From positions 1,736,001 through 1,800,000 of the forward strand of contig NZ_CP026103.1 of NCBI RefSeq assembly GCF_002902945.1: a stretch of 64,000 nucleotides of DNA. Reading direction: 5' to 3'. A program made the position numbers and the translations under genes. This document shows, in pieces, positions 1 through 9,022 of this stretch (within the stretch, counting starts at the first letter, position 1; each line of letters opens with the position of its first letter). The notes beneath the pieces were generated by a model. The model was given only the letters and a program-made list of their open reading frames with translations, searched no databases and was not told where the DNA came from. The DNA comes from Paraburkholderia caribensis (lineage in GTDB: Bacteria > Pseudomonadota > Gammaproteobacteria > Burkholderiales > Burkholderiaceae).

Positions 1-2
1 GA

Positions 3-605
3 CAAGCCGAGTTCTATCCGCTCGATGTTCGCGACACCAATGCCTGTAACGGACTCGTCGCGACCGTTGAGAAGAAGTATGGTGCAATCGATTCGGTGAT
101 CGCAAACGCAGGTATCGCCCATAGAGTTCCTCTCGATGAATTGACGGACGAGAAGTGGGATCTCACGATGGATATCGACCTGAAAGGCGTCTTTCGCATC
201 ATTCGCGCAGCGTTGCCGGGAATGAAGCAGAGGAAATCGGGAAGCATCGTGGCTGTATCTTCCATCATGGGCGTCGCCTACGGATGGGATGAACATGCAC
301 ACTACTCGGCGGCAAAAGCTGGCGTAGTGGGTCTGGTACGCGGCCTCGCCGTCGAGCTGGGACGCCACGGGATCCGCGTCAATGGCCTCGCCCCTGGGTT
401 CATCCGTACTGCGCAGGCACTGTCTGAGCAGCATTCGAAAGGAGAGGCAGGCCTTCAGGCTGTGTCGGCGTCAATCCCGCTCGGCCGTGTCGGTGAGCCG
501 GAAGACATGGCGGATGTCATTACGTTCATGGTGTCGGATAAAGCCCGGTATCTCACGGGACAGACGATTATGGTCGATGGCGGCTTGGCCATCCAGAGCC
601 ATTAG
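3..605 (+). CDS. SDR-family NAD(P)-dependent oxidoreductase, 5' end outside the window
   Basis: The frame is open from the first bases of the window, so the N-terminal Rossmann glycine motif lies upstream and is not seen; 200 residues remain. Visible classical SDR marks are the N-A-G motif after the fourth strand, the catalytic serine in a VAVSS context, the Y-S-A-A-K catalytic pair and a C-terminal V-D-G-G. It probably oxidises or reduces an alcohol/ketone in the pathway encoded by this block. The next SDR starts 37 bases downstream on the same strand, so the two are likely co-transcribed. The substrate cannot be told from sequence. An ATG at 96 is internal and is not the start. Confidence 0.9.
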   Translation, partial: QAEFYPLDVRDTNACNGLVATVEKKYGAIDSVIANAGIAHRVPLDELTDEKWDLTMDIDLKGVFRIIRAALPGMKQRKSGSIVAVSSIMGVAYGWDEHAHYSAAKAGVVGLVRGLAVELGRHGIRVNGLAPGFIRTAQALSEQHSKGEAGLQAVSASIPLGRVGEPEDMADVITFMVSDKARYLTGQTIMVDGGLAIQSH

Positions 606-642
606 CCAATTCAACCGCTCATCATCACGTTTGGAGGAAATC

Positions 643-1389
643 ATGGGGAGCCTGACCGGTAAGACTGCTTTGGTCACAGGCGCGGCGCGCGGAATTGGGC
701 AAGCCATCGCCCTAGCCTTCGCGAAGGAAGGCGCACACGTCGCGGTACTTGATCGCCGGAAAGAAGACGCAGAGCAGACGGCAGCCCGTATCCGCGACCT
801 CGGGGTAAGAGGCGTTGCTATCTCTGCTGATGTTGGCGAAGAATCGCAGGTGAACGCTGCGGTCGATACCGCTATCGCAGCGCTCGGCCGTATCGACATA
901 CTGGTCAACAACGCCGGAATCGAGTCCGCATCGCTCGTCGCCGATATGCCAACGGAAATGTGGGACAGGATGATGTTGATTAATCTGCGCAGTGTCTTCC
1001 TGTGTACGCGAGCTGTCCTCCCTGGCATGCGCGCGCGCAAGCACGGACGAATTATCAATATCAGCTCTCAGCTCGCACATAAAGGGGCGAAGGAACTTGC
1101 CCACTATGCTGCAGCGAAGGCCGGCGTAATCGGCTTTACACGCTCGCTCGCGTATGAGGTGGCGGACCAGGGAATCACTGCTAACGCGATCTGTCCAGGA
1201 CCGGTCGACACGGAACTGTTCCGTAGCCTCCCCGAAACGTTTCGACGCGCCAAGCTCGCGGAATTGCCGATCGGACGAGCGGCTTCCGTCGACGAAATCG
1301 CGCCCGCTGCCGTATTGCTTGCGTCCGACGCCGGATCCTACTTCCTCGGCGCCACGATCAATCCTAACGGCGGCGACTATATGATCTGA
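643..1389 (+). CDS. SDR-family oxidoreductase (FabG-like)
   Basis: A complete classical short-chain dehydrogenase of 248 residues, the usual size. It shows T-G-A-A-R-G-I-G for the nucleotide near residue 13, N-N-A-G near residue 88, the catalytic serine in I-N-I-S-S and the Y-A-A-A-K pair. The ATG at 643 follows GGAGG by a good distance; the frame is open further upstream but that would overlap the preceding SDR. Two adjacent SDRs plus an MFS importer suggest successive oxidation steps on an imported hydroxylated substrate. That pathway reading is inference. Confidence 0.92.
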   Translation: MGSLTGKTALVTGAARGIGQAIALAFAKEGAHVAVLDRRKEDAEQTAARIRDLGVRGVAISADVGEESQVNAAVDTAIAALGRIDILVNNAGIESASLVADMPTEMWDRMMLINLRSVFLCTRAVLPGMRARKHGRIINISSQLAHKGAKELAHYAAAKAGVIGFTRSLAYEVADQGITANAICPGPVDTELFRSLPETFRRAKLAELPIGRAASVDEIAPAAVLLASDAGSYFLGATINPNGGDYMI

Positions 1390-1533
1390 CGGCTGGCCGT
1401 AGCTGAGACGTTATCCACGCTCAAGCTGCGGCTCACAGACCGACCAGGCAAGTGACTGAACTAGTTATTTCGCCATCCTAATTACATCTGTAGAAACACT
1501 TACTTTTGCCGTAAGGCGAAGGAGTATTTTTAA

Positions 1534-2940
1534 ATGGCCAAGTTAAAAAGGACCTTTGACTTTCGGGTCGATCCGATACTGCCGAGTGACGTTAAGCGAG
1601 CCACCATTGTCGCGTTCTTCGCGTGGGTGTTCGCCGTCTATGACTTCATCCTGTTTGGCACGCTCCTTCCCGAGATTGGCGCTCATTACAAGTGGGACGC
1701 CGCGGAGCAAGCCGAAATAGCAACGTTGGTTGCCGCTGGAACCGCTCTAATCGCGTTTGTAATTGGGCCGATTCTCGACAAGGCAGGACGCAAGAACAGC
1801 CTCCTGTTCACCGTCGCAGGCGCGGCGGTCTGCTCCGGGCTCACTGTGGTCGGCGGATCTCTCGGGCGCTGGCCCCTGATTTTGATCCGCTCGCTTTCTG
1901 GTCTCGGGTATGCAGAAGAGACGGTCAATGCCACGTATTTGAACGAACTTTACACTGCGGCCAACGACGCGCGACTGAACAAGCGCAAAGGCTTCATTTA
2001 TAGCCTGGTACAGGGTGGCTGGCCGATCGGCGCGCTCGTCGCCGCAGGCCTCACGGCTTTGCTGTTGCCGCGTGTAGGTTGGCAAGGATGCTTCGTCTTT
2101 GCGACGTTCCCTGCAATCGTCATTTTCTTCATGACGCGTCGTTTGAAGGAGAGCCCCCAGTTCCTGGTGCACAAGCACGTGAAGCATCTTCGTGACTCCG
2201 GCGAGGAAGAAGCTGCCCGCAAGATAGCGGCGCGTCACGGGATCGATTACGAACAACATTCTTCGGCTGGAATTGGGGCGGCCTTTCGCGGCGAATCGCT
2301 CCGACCCACGCTGGTTCTCGGCGGCGGCTTCCTCTTGAACTGGTCCGCCATTCAAGTCTTCGGCGTACTCGGCACGACGGTTTTGACGCAAGTCCACAAC
2401 GTTTCATTCGAGAACTCACTGTTGATCCTCGTCCTGTCGAACGTGGTCGGCTACCTTGGTTATCTTTCGCACGGCTTCATTGGCGACAAGATCGGTCGGC
2501 GAAATACTCTGGCGCTTGGATGGATGCTTGGCGGCTTCGCATTCGCGGGGATGCTCTATGGTCCTCATGACCTCTACGTCGTGGTCGGGCTCTACAGCCT
2601 CGGCCTGTTCTTCCTGAATGGCCCGTACGCCGCGGCCTTGTTCTTTATCGGCGAGAGCTATCCGACCGCAATTCGCGGCACCGGCAGCGCAATTGTCCAT
2701 GCGATGGGGCCGATTGGCGCTATTTTCGCTGGCCTTGGTATCACGGCGGCACTCAGCTCGGGAAGCGACTGGCTCCACGCAGGCCTGTTCTTCGGCGCAG
2801 TTCCGTGCTTCCTCTCCGGTTTGCTGATCTTCGCGACGCGCCACGTTGATCCGGAACAGCATACGTGGAGCGAGGCAGTGCATGAACCGAGCTTTGTGAA
2901 GGCGCAGGAAGCTGGCCGCTATGACACAGTAATCGAATAA
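1534..2940 (+). CDS. MFS transporter (metabolite:H+ symporter type)
   Basis: A 468-residue twelve-helix major facilitator. The loop motif between helices 2 and 3 is D-K-A-G-R-K-N and is repeated in the second half as G-D-K-I-G-R-R-N, as in the MFS sugar/aromatic-acid symporters. ATG at 1534 is preceded by AAGGAG. It lies 144 bases after the two SDRs and points to uptake of the substrate of this block. The protein extends about 20 residues before the first helix and about 35 after the last. Substrate unknown. Confidence 0.9.
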   Translation: MAKLKRTFDFRVDPILPSDVKRATIVAFFAWVFAVYDFILFGTLLPEIGAHYKWDAAEQAEIATLVAAGTALIAFVIGPILDKAGRKNSLLFTVAGAAVCSGLTVVGGSLGRWPLILIRSLSGLGYAEETVNATYLNELYTAANDARLNKRKGFIYSLVQGGWPIGALVAAGLTALLLPRVGWQGCFVFATFPAIVIFFMTRRLKESPQFLVHKHVKHLRDSGEEEAARKIAARHGIDYEQHSSAGIGAAFRGESLRPTLVLGGGFLLNWSAIQVFGVLGTTVLTQVHNVSFENSLLILVLSNVVGYLGYLSHGFIGDKIGRRNTLALGWMLGGFAFAGMLYGPHDLYVVVGLYSLGLFFLNGPYAAALFFIGESYPTAIRGTGSAIVHAMGPIGAIFAGLGITAALSSGSDWLHAGLFFGAVPCFLSGLLIFATRHVDPEQHTWSEAVHEPSFVKAQEAGRYDTVIE

Positions 2941-2954
2941 GCCAAATCAATCTG

Positions 2955-3006
2955 ACGCCAGGCGCCGGGATCAAACAACCGTGCGCCTGCGTTTTGTTTC
3001 ATTTTC
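2955..3006. terminator. Intrinsic terminator between convergent MFS and IclR genes
   Basis: An imperfect hairpin pairs ACGC(c)AGGCGC at 2955-2965 with GCGCCTGCGT at 2983-2992, with one bulged base, followed by a T-rich run. It lies 14 bases past the MFS stop and before the end of the convergent IclR gene. Confidence 0.6.
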
Positions 3007-3050
3007 CGCCGCCAATTACGAGACTGCGTCGCCTCTGCCGAGTCACGCGG

Positions 3051-3884
3051 CTAGACGCGTCCGCGCAGGTCCGAGATGTCGAGGTTAGCCTGGTGCACGA
3101 GGTTCTGAATTTCGCGCGACTCAGTGCGTAGAAGTGAAACCAGTTCTTGCTGGCGCGCTTGCGACAGACTGCCAACCAGTGCAGTAACGCTAAGCGCGGC
3201 GAGCGGGGCACCAGCGCTGTCCCGGATGACTGTGCCCACTCCGCTGAGACCGGGAATAAGACTACTGTCGTGCGTTGCGTACCCGACGTCCTGAGAATGC
3301 TTCACGATCTTCAGCAATGACGGCACGGACAACCCGCCATAGGTGAAGAGCCGCTTCGCGTTTGCGTGGCAAATCCGGGAAATCTCGTCATCTGGGAGAA
3401 GCATCAGCAGCGCAAGACTTCCTGCGCCCACCCCCAGCGGTCGATGCACACCGATCTGTATGGCAGGTACAGTCACGGGCTCGCCGCCCTCGGCTCTCGC
3501 GATCGAAATGGCGTCCGAGTCGCTACGAATGGTCAAGAACGCGATGTCCCCGGTCGACTGGGCGAGCCGCTTCAACGACGGCTCGCAGATCGCCTGCAAC
3601 TTGAACTGCGTTGCAGCGGTCAGTCCGAGTTCGTACAAGCCGTGGCCGAGCAAATACCGGCGCGTTTGTGGGTGCTGCATGACCAGCCCTTCCCTCACCA
3701 AACAGCTCAAGATTCGGTGGATAGTCGGACGCTCCAGCTTCAATTGAGTGGCCAGGTCCGATAAGCGCAAACCGTGCACGCTGAATGACGCGATCTCTCG
3801 CAAGATCCGAGCCGCGCGTTCGATGCTTTGTGTTCCCGATCCTTTGTTCATCGCTGACGATTGGCTCCCGGTATCAATATCCAT
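3051..3884 (-). CDS. IclR-family transcriptional regulator
   Basis: A 277-residue protein with an N-terminal winged helix (residues about 18-80; L-S-D-L-A-T-Q-L...R-P-T-I-H-R-I-L-S) and a C-terminal IclR effector-binding domain with the conserved S-L-I-P-G-L-S-G-V-G-T-V segment. It is transcribed away from the cyclase/GTPase/amidase genes and convergent to the SDR/MFS genes, so it sits in the middle of the block and likely controls both halves. IclR proteins of this type sense small acids or aromatic metabolites; the ligand here is unknown. Confidence 0.9.
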   Translation of the reverse strand: MDIDTGSQSSAMNKGSGTQSIERAARILREIASFSVHGLRLSDLATQLKLERPTIHRILSCLVREGLVMQHPQTRRYLLGHGLYELGLTAATQFKLQAICEPSLKRLAQSTGDIAFLTIRSDSDAISIARAEGGEPVTVPAIQIGVHRPLGVGAGSLALLMLLPDDEISRICHANAKRLFTYGGLSVPSLLKIVKHSQDVGYATHDSSLIPGLSGVGTVIRDSAGAPLAALSVTALVGSLSQARQQELVSLLRTESREIQNLVHQANLDISDLRGRV

Positions 3885-3925
3885 GTCGCTACATTCCCAT
3901 TAAAGCAATCATCCTACACGCTTAT

Positions 3926-3942
3926 AGTCCACAAAGCGGACT
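3926..3942. promoter_or_regulatory. Candidate IclR operator in the IclR/cyclase divergent region
   Basis: AGTCC and GGACT are separated by ACAAAGC, a 17-bp inverted repeat 42 bases upstream of the IclR start. Its shape resembles known IclR-family sites with a TCCGC...GCGGA core. The rest of the 3885-4185 divergent interval shows nothing I recognise as a gene; open frame upstream of the cyclase start lacks coding character. Confidence 0.4.
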
Positions 3943-4185
3943 CATTTTTAGCGGTGCCCCGTTGTTCTTGGTAATTTGGGAGGTTATGGTTGTATCGAAC
4001 GAACAGCGTTGATTAATCAGGGACTTGAGGATGGTTCCAGAGCGCTGACCCATGACCGATGGTCGCTGAAACGGTTGGCATCTTCAATCGTTGTCCGTAT
4101 TGCGGACCTGCGGCACAGAAGGTGCGCAGCGCATGCGCCCACCACCCCGCTTCACTTCTGGAAAGAGACATTAGGGAGACTCACC

Positions 4186-4887
4186 ATGCCGCAACGAATC
4201 GTCGATCTGACATTGACCCTGGCGGACAACATGCCCGCACACAAGCTGTTTCAGCGGCCCATCATTGCGCCTCACCTTACTCACGAAAAGTCACTCTCAT
4301 TGGGCTTGGGCGTGCCAGAGGACCCGATGACTTTCGCGACCACCTTCATCAGCACCTTGGATCACATCGCAACGCACGTTGACGCCTTTTATCACACGAA
4401 CCCGAAAGGCCAGCCAGTCGACGAGATGCCGCTGTCGATGTTCATGGGCAAAGCGGTCTGCCTGGACATGACGCACATCCCTGACCTGGGTGACATCGAC
4501 GTCAGAGATCTTGAGGAAGGTGAAGAGAAGGCAGGCGTGAAGATCGACGGCCACATTGTGCTGATGAATACCGGTCTCCATAAGCGACACTATCCAGATC
4601 TGAAGGTCGTGTGGAGTAACCCAGGTCTGACTGCTGAAGCAACCCATTGGCTTGCGGATCGCGGCTCCAAGCTGCACGGAGTAGAGGGACCGTCCACGGA
4701 CAAACCTTCGCATAACCTGTTTCCGAGCCATCGCGTCTGTCGCGACCGGGGGATTACTCATTACGAGTGGCTGGTCAATCTCGAGGAACTGGTCGGTAAA
4801 GGTGAGTTCATGTTTTACGGGCCGCCGCTCAAGATCCAAAACGGAAGCGGCTCGCCTGTCCGCGCCTGGGCCGTCCTCAACGACTGA
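4186..4887 (+). CDS. Cyclase-family metal-dependent hydrolase (isatin hydrolase / kynurenine formamidase-like)
   Basis: 233 residues, normal for the cyclase family (PF04199), which opens cyclic or linear amides and esters with a bound Mn or Zn ion. The metal motif is present as D-H-I-A-T-H-V-D-A-F-Y-H: the usual H-x-G-T-H-x-D-x-P-x-H with G and P changed to A and F but all ligand positions kept. The second conserved segment, F-P-S-H-R...G-I-T-H-Y-E-W-L-V-N-L, is also present. ATG at 4186 follows GGGAGAC. Next come a metallochaperone-type GTPase and an amidase on the same strand, suggesting an operon that hydrolyses a lactam, imide or amide. The exact substrate is not predictable. Confidence 0.87.
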   Translation: MPQRIVDLTLTLADNMPAHKLFQRPIIAPHLTHEKSLSLGLGVPEDPMTFATTFISTLDHIATHVDAFYHTNPKGQPVDEMPLSMFMGKAVCLDMTHIPDLGDIDVRDLEEGEEKAGVKIDGHIVLMNTGLHKRHYPDLKVVWSNPGLTAEATHWLADRGSKLHGVEGPSTDKPSHNLFPSHRVCRDRGITHYEWLVNLEELVGKGEFMFYGPPLKIQNGSGSPVRAWAVLND

Positions 4888-4975
4888 TCCTTGTCAAACC
4901 GGTGTACTGAGCAAGCAAAAGGGAATCTGATACGGGTTCCTGCCGCACAACCACGCAATCGTGCAGGGCAATACC

Positions 4976-6088
4976 ATGAACGCCTCCGCTGACAACGATC
5001 AACGCATCCCCATCACTCTTCTTACAGGTTTTCTCGGCGCAGGCAAATCAACCTTGGTGAACCACATTCTGTCGAACCCCGACTCGGGAAAAATCGCGGT
5101 CATCGTGAACGAGTTTGGGGAAGTCGGTATCGACGGCGATCTGATCAACAGGGCCTCGGAAGACATGTTGGAACTGAGTAACGGATGCATCTGTTGTTCC
5201 AGCAAGGATGACCTCATCGAGTCGCTGTACAAGCTATATATGCGAAAAGCGGGACTTTCAGAGCCCAGGATCGAGTTTGATCGTGTGCTTATAGAGACCA
5301 CAGGGATCGCAAATCCTCTCCCGCTTGCGCAAGCTTTCTACAGCGATATGTCACTGAGCCTTACCTACCGCCTGGACGCTATCGTCACGCTGGTCGACCT
5401 GAGACACGTGAAAGATCAGTTGGAGAACGCGCCGGAGGCAGAGCGGCAGATTGCACTTGCAGACAAGATCATATTCAACAAGCGCGATTTGGTCGATGAC
5501 GAGCAATATCACTCGGCAATCTCACTGGTACAAGCACTGAATCCGATTGCAGCGAAGACTACCACCAGTTTCAGCGACGTGGCTGCCACCGACTTGCTGG
5601 ACCTCGGTTTATTTGATCCAAGCACACGGGAAGAAGCAGTCGCAAGCTGGATCGGCATGGAGAGTGAATCGGCAAGCGGGTCCGAGAACGCGTCCTGTAC
5701 CTTGTGCGCTTCTGGAGAACGTCACGACCACCATGATCGGCTACATCCTCATGCTGACGTGTCGTCTGTAAGTTTTCGTGAGCCTGATGCAGTTGATTAT
5801 GAAAAATTTCTCGCATTTTTGACGGAGCTGACGCAGAGCTACGGTACGAATCTTTATCGCGTCAAAGGATTGATCAAGTTCTCTGGAGCGGACCGTCCCG
5901 TCATCGTACAGGGCGTTCAGACCGTCTTCAGCCCCCTTACCTACGCGGAGGCGTGGCCTCGAGGCCTATCAGAGACTCGCCTCGTCGTAATTGGAAAGCG
6001 CCTCGAACGGGAGCGGATCATTGCAGGTTTCAGATCCTGCATCGCGAATGAATGCGACGTCGTAAAAGACGGCGTGATCATGATCTAA
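4976..6088 (+). CDS. COG0523 / CobW-family GTPase, putative metallochaperone
   Basis: 370 residues. The G1 loop is G-F-L-G-A-G-K-S-T (residues 18-26), the family's C-x-C-C metal motif is seen as G-C-I-C-C, and the guanine motif is N-K-R-D. Between the GTPase domain and the C-terminal CobW_C domain is a His/Asp-rich stretch (R-H-D-H-H-D-R-L-H-P-H) likely to bind metal. COG0523 proteins deliver Zn, Co or Fe to particular enzymes. Placement between a metal-dependent cyclase-family hydrolase and an amidase suggests the cyclase as client. A GTG at 4961 is an alternative start; ATG at 4976 was preferred. Confidence 0.9.
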   Translation: MNASADNDQRIPITLLTGFLGAGKSTLVNHILSNPDSGKIAVIVNEFGEVGIDGDLINRASEDMLELSNGCICCSSKDDLIESLYKLYMRKAGLSEPRIEFDRVLIETTGIANPLPLAQAFYSDMSLSLTYRLDAIVTLVDLRHVKDQLENAPEAERQIALADKIIFNKRDLVDDEQYHSAISLVQALNPIAAKTTTSFSDVAATDLLDLGLFDPSTREEAVASWIGMESESASGSENASCTLCASGERHDHHDRLHPHADVSSVSFREPDAVDYEKFLAFLTELTQSYGTNLYRVKGLIKFSGADRPVIVQGVQTVFSPLTYAEAWPRGLSETRLVVIGKRLERERIIAGFRSCIANECDVVKDGVIMI

Positions 6089-6105
6089 GAAGAAGATCTT
6101 TGACA

Positions 6106-7557
6106 ATGTACTCATCCGATTTCACTACCGCGCTCGAAATGCGCGATTCAATTGCGAGGAAACAGATCTCGCCTGTCGAGTTATTGAAGGACGTCTACGA
6201 GCGCATCGACGCGCTTGAGCCGAAGTTAAACTGCTTCACAACGTTGACTCCGGAACTTGCCTTCGAAAGCGCTCGACGCGCTGAGCAGGCCGTCATGAGA
6301 GGCGAGTCACTCGGGCCACTGCACGGGCTTCCCGTCTCGGTCAAAGATCTCATCGCTGTCGGCGGCGTTCGCCAAACCTTTGGTTCAAGGGTAATGGCGG
6401 ACAACCTCGCCGCCGGCGACGCCCCTTCAGTTGAGCGGATTAAAGCTGCTGGAGCCTGCATCGTCGGCAAGACAACAACCAGCGAGTTCGGGTGCAAAGC
6501 CGTTGGGGACTCGCCGCTCACGGGCGTTACCCGAAACCCATGGGATCTGTCCAAGACTCCCGGAGGCTCCAGTTGTGGCGCCGCAGCGAGCGTCGCGGCC
6601 GGCGTCACTCCGTTTGCCCTGGGCACGGACGGCGGCGGCTCAATTCGCGCCCCGGCCTCATTTTGCGGAGTTTTCGGAATTAAGCCTCAATTTGCGCGTG
6701 TACCCGTGTTTCCTGTGTCAGCAACACCTACACTAGGTCATGTCGGCCCCCTTGCAAGGAGCGTTCGGGACGCAGCATTATTGCTGTCGGTCATTGCCGG
6801 TGGAGACCGACGCGATCCGTTCTCGCAGCAAGGCCCCGTTCCAGATTTCCTGGGCGCGTGCGAACACGGCGTCGAAGGCATGCGCATCGCGTGGAGTCCA
6901 ACTCTTGGATACGCAAGGGCGGACTCCGAGGTCGTGAAGATCGCCGAAACTGCACTCCGCACGTTCGAGGATATGGGTTGTGAAGTCGTCGTTCTAGAGA
7001 ATGGAATTGGAGATGACCCGGCCGACATATGGACGGCTGAGTTCTATGCTGGAGTCGGTACCAGTTTGAGACACGTACTTCTTGAGTCCCGGGAACTACT
7101 GGACCGGGCGGTAGCCGGAGTACTAGACAATGCCCTCGAGCAAAGCCTGTTGCAGTATTACGGTGGTGTTTTCGAACGCTACCAATTCCGCGAGAGGGTG
7201 CGGACCATATTTGAACCTTTCGACCTTCTGCTGTCGCCTACTGTTCCAATACCGGCATGTGATATTGGCATCGAGATTCCCGGGCAAGCGCAGGGAAGAA
7301 ACCTTTGCACCTGGCAGTACTATACCTACCCGTTCAACCTGACCGGTCAGCCCGCCGCGTCGATCCCAGTCGGCTTTACAACCAGCGGACTCCCCGTAGG
7401 CCTGCAAATGGTCGCCAAAACCGGCTGCGAGACTGACATTTTCCGCGCGGCCGCTGCGTTCGAGGTTGCTCGACCCTGGCTTCACAAAGCACCACCCTTA
7501 AACGGGGAACGGACTGGAAATATGCAAGAACAGGATCGTGTCCGTCACTTAGAGTAG
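6106..7557 (+). CDS. Amidase (amidase-signature family)
   Basis: 483 residues, typical of AS-family hydrolases. The Ser-cisSer-Lys triad can be placed: Lys in L-P-V-S-V-K-D-L, the cis-Ser in G-G-S-S-C-G-A-A-A-S, and the nucleophilic Ser in G-T-D-G-G-G-S-I-R-A-P. ATG at 6106 lies 17 bases after the GTPase stop. It should cleave a carboxamide to acid and ammonia, or an N-carbamoyl bond. Following a ring-opening hydrolase, it could process the linear amide released. AS enzymes need no metal, so the GTPase probably does not serve this enzyme. Confidence 0.92.
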   Translation: MYSSDFTTALEMRDSIARKQISPVELLKDVYERIDALEPKLNCFTTLTPELAFESARRAEQAVMRGESLGPLHGLPVSVKDLIAVGGVRQTFGSRVMADNLAAGDAPSVERIKAAGACIVGKTTTSEFGCKAVGDSPLTGVTRNPWDLSKTPGGSSCGAAASVAAGVTPFALGTDGGGSIRAPASFCGVFGIKPQFARVPVFPVSATPTLGHVGPLARSVRDAALLLSVIAGGDRRDPFSQQGPVPDFLGACEHGVEGMRIAWSPTLGYARADSEVVKIAETALRTFEDMGCEVVVLENGIGDDPADIWTAEFYAGVGTSLRHVLLESRELLDRAVAGVLDNALEQSLLQYYGGVFERYQFRERVRTIFEPFDLLLSPTVPIPACDIGIEIPGQAQGRNLCTWQYYTYPFNLTGQPAASIPVGFTTSGLPVGLQMVAKTGCETDIFRAAAAFEVARPWLHKAPPLNGERTGNMQEQDRVRHLE

Positions 7558-7809
7558 ATAGCGCTCGGATCGGCTTGTCGTGCAGCTCTTGGGCCCGAGG
7601 CGATCAAGATCGACGACGCCTGATGACATGAGTCCGATAACGAACTCCGCAACTTCTTTGGACCAAGACCTGATTGCCGATACGAGCGCCTGCTGGCCGT
7701 CGCCGATCCAGCACCTAAGCGCGACGAATGATCCGGCAGCATGCGAAAATCCGTGCACATAGTGTGCTGATAGATGTACATCTTTCTCTAATTCGTGTCG
7801 ACTTCGCAT
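7549..7809 (-). other. Interval between amidase and MFS gene; possible gene remnant on the minus strand
   Basis: About 250 bases lie between the amidase and the next MFS gene. An 86-codon minus-strand frame crosses it and reads protein-like near its end (a segment E-V-A-E-F-V-I-G-L-M-S-S-G-V-V-D-L), reminiscent of the C-terminal tail of zinc-type alcohol dehydrogenases. The match is weak, no ribosome-binding site is seen and the frame overlaps both neighbours. I treat it as a possible decayed tail, not a gene. Confidence 0.15.
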
Positions 7810-8968
7810 GCAGGCTTATCTCGCAGTTGCGCTGGTGTTCATGATCAACATGGCGGGCACGACGCTGCCCACGGCGATCTACCATGATTACCAGACGGCC
7901 TTCGGCTTTAGTCCGGCGACCATCACGGTGATCTTCGCGTCTTATGCGGTCGGCGTGCTCGGCGCGTTGCTGACGATGGGAAACTGGTCCGATCAGCTCG
8001 GTCGCAAGCGCATGCTGATGATGGGTCTCGCGGCATCCGCTGTCTCCGCCTTGACGTTTCTTTTTGCCGACTGCCTCGCCATGCTCCTGCTCGGACGCCT
8101 CATCTCAGGCATCTCGGCGGGTATCTTTACCGGCACGGCGACTGTTGCAGTCATTGAATCCAGTCCGCCCCAATCGCGTGCGAAAGCGATGCTCGCTGCG
8201 ACGTCATCGAACATGTTGGGACTCGGCCTCGGACCCGTGCTGAGCGGCGCGCTCGTCGAATTCGCGCCTTGGCCGATGCATCTTTCCTACGTCGTGCACA
8301 TCGCCTTGTTGTTAATCGCCGTGCTGTTGCTGCGCAGCGCGCCGGAGACCGTGCGCGTTGCCGAGCATCCGAAGCTGCGGATGCAGCGCCTCGCGCTGCC
8401 GCGTGAGGTGCGTGCCGCGTTCGTGCCCGCGGCCTTGTCGGGTTTTGCGGGATTCGTCGTCGTCGGCTTCTTCACCGCTGTGTCGCCGCAAGTGATGCGC
8501 AATGTGCTCGGCTACGGCAGCAGCTTGCTGATCGGGCTCGCTGTGTTTCTGATCTTCCTCTGCTCGGCGATCGGGCAGGCGGTCGAGAAGCGCATCGCGA
8601 GGAAATGGCGCCCGCGTGTCGGTTGCGCGGCGCTCGTGGTCGGTTTGGTGTGTCTAGGCGTGTGCGCGTGGCTGCGCTCGACCACTGCGTTCGTGATCGG
8701 AACAATGCTGTGTGGAATCGGGCAAGGAATCAGCTTCCGGGCGTCATTGAGTGAGTTGTCGATTCGCAGCCCGGCCGAGCGCAAGGCCGAAGTGACATCG
8801 GCCTTTTTCGTGGTGCTCTACGTGGCGATATCCCTACCGGTGATCGGCATCGGCGTCGCGGTGCAGAGCCTCGGCATCGCGCGCGCGACGATCATGTTTG
8901 CCGTGATCACGATCGTCATCGTGCTGATATCGCTCGTGCTGCTGCGGCGGGTGGAGAAGGCGCAGTGA
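7808..8968 (+). CDS. MFS transporter (drug/metabolite efflux type)
   Basis: A 386-residue twelve-helix major facilitator starting directly at the first membrane helix. The helix 2-3 loop reads G-N-W-S-D-Q-L-G-R-K-R and an antiporter-like G-P segment occurs in helix 5 (G-L-G-L-G-P-V-L-S-G), which suggests proton-coupled export. No clear Shine-Dalgarno precedes ATG 7808; the frame is open back to a TAG at 7760 without a better start, so the N-terminus is uncertain. No regulator adjoins it. It may not belong to the catabolic block upstream because the 250-base gap carries possible remnant sequence. Confidence 0.85.
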   Translation: MQAYLAVALVFMINMAGTTLPTAIYHDYQTAFGFSPATITVIFASYAVGVLGALLTMGNWSDQLGRKRMLMMGLAASAVSALTFLFADCLAMLLLGRLISGISAGIFTGTATVAVIESSPPQSRAKAMLAATSSNMLGLGLGPVLSGALVEFAPWPMHLSYVVHIALLLIAVLLLRSAPETVRVAEHPKLRMQRLALPREVRAAFVPAALSGFAGFVVVGFFTAVSPQVMRNVLGYGSSLLIGLAVFLIFLCSAIGQAVEKRIARKWRPRVGCAALVVGLVCLGVCAWLRSTTAFVIGTMLCGIGQGISFRASLSELSIRSPAERKAEVTSAFFVVLYVAISLPVIGIGVAVQSLGIARATIMFAVITIVIVLISLVLLRRVEKAQ

Positions 8969-9005
8969 TGCGGAATCCCTGTCGAGGAAATAACCTACCC
9001 CTAGC

Positions 9006-9022
9006 GAAGCTAGCTTAGCTTC
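9006..9022. terminator. Small hairpin between convergent genes
   Basis: GAAGCTA (9006-9012) and TAGCTTC (9016-9022) form a 7-bp stem with a 3-base loop where the MFS gene and the small secreted-protein gene converge. No strong T-run follows, so its strength as a terminator is doubtful. Confidence 0.35.
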
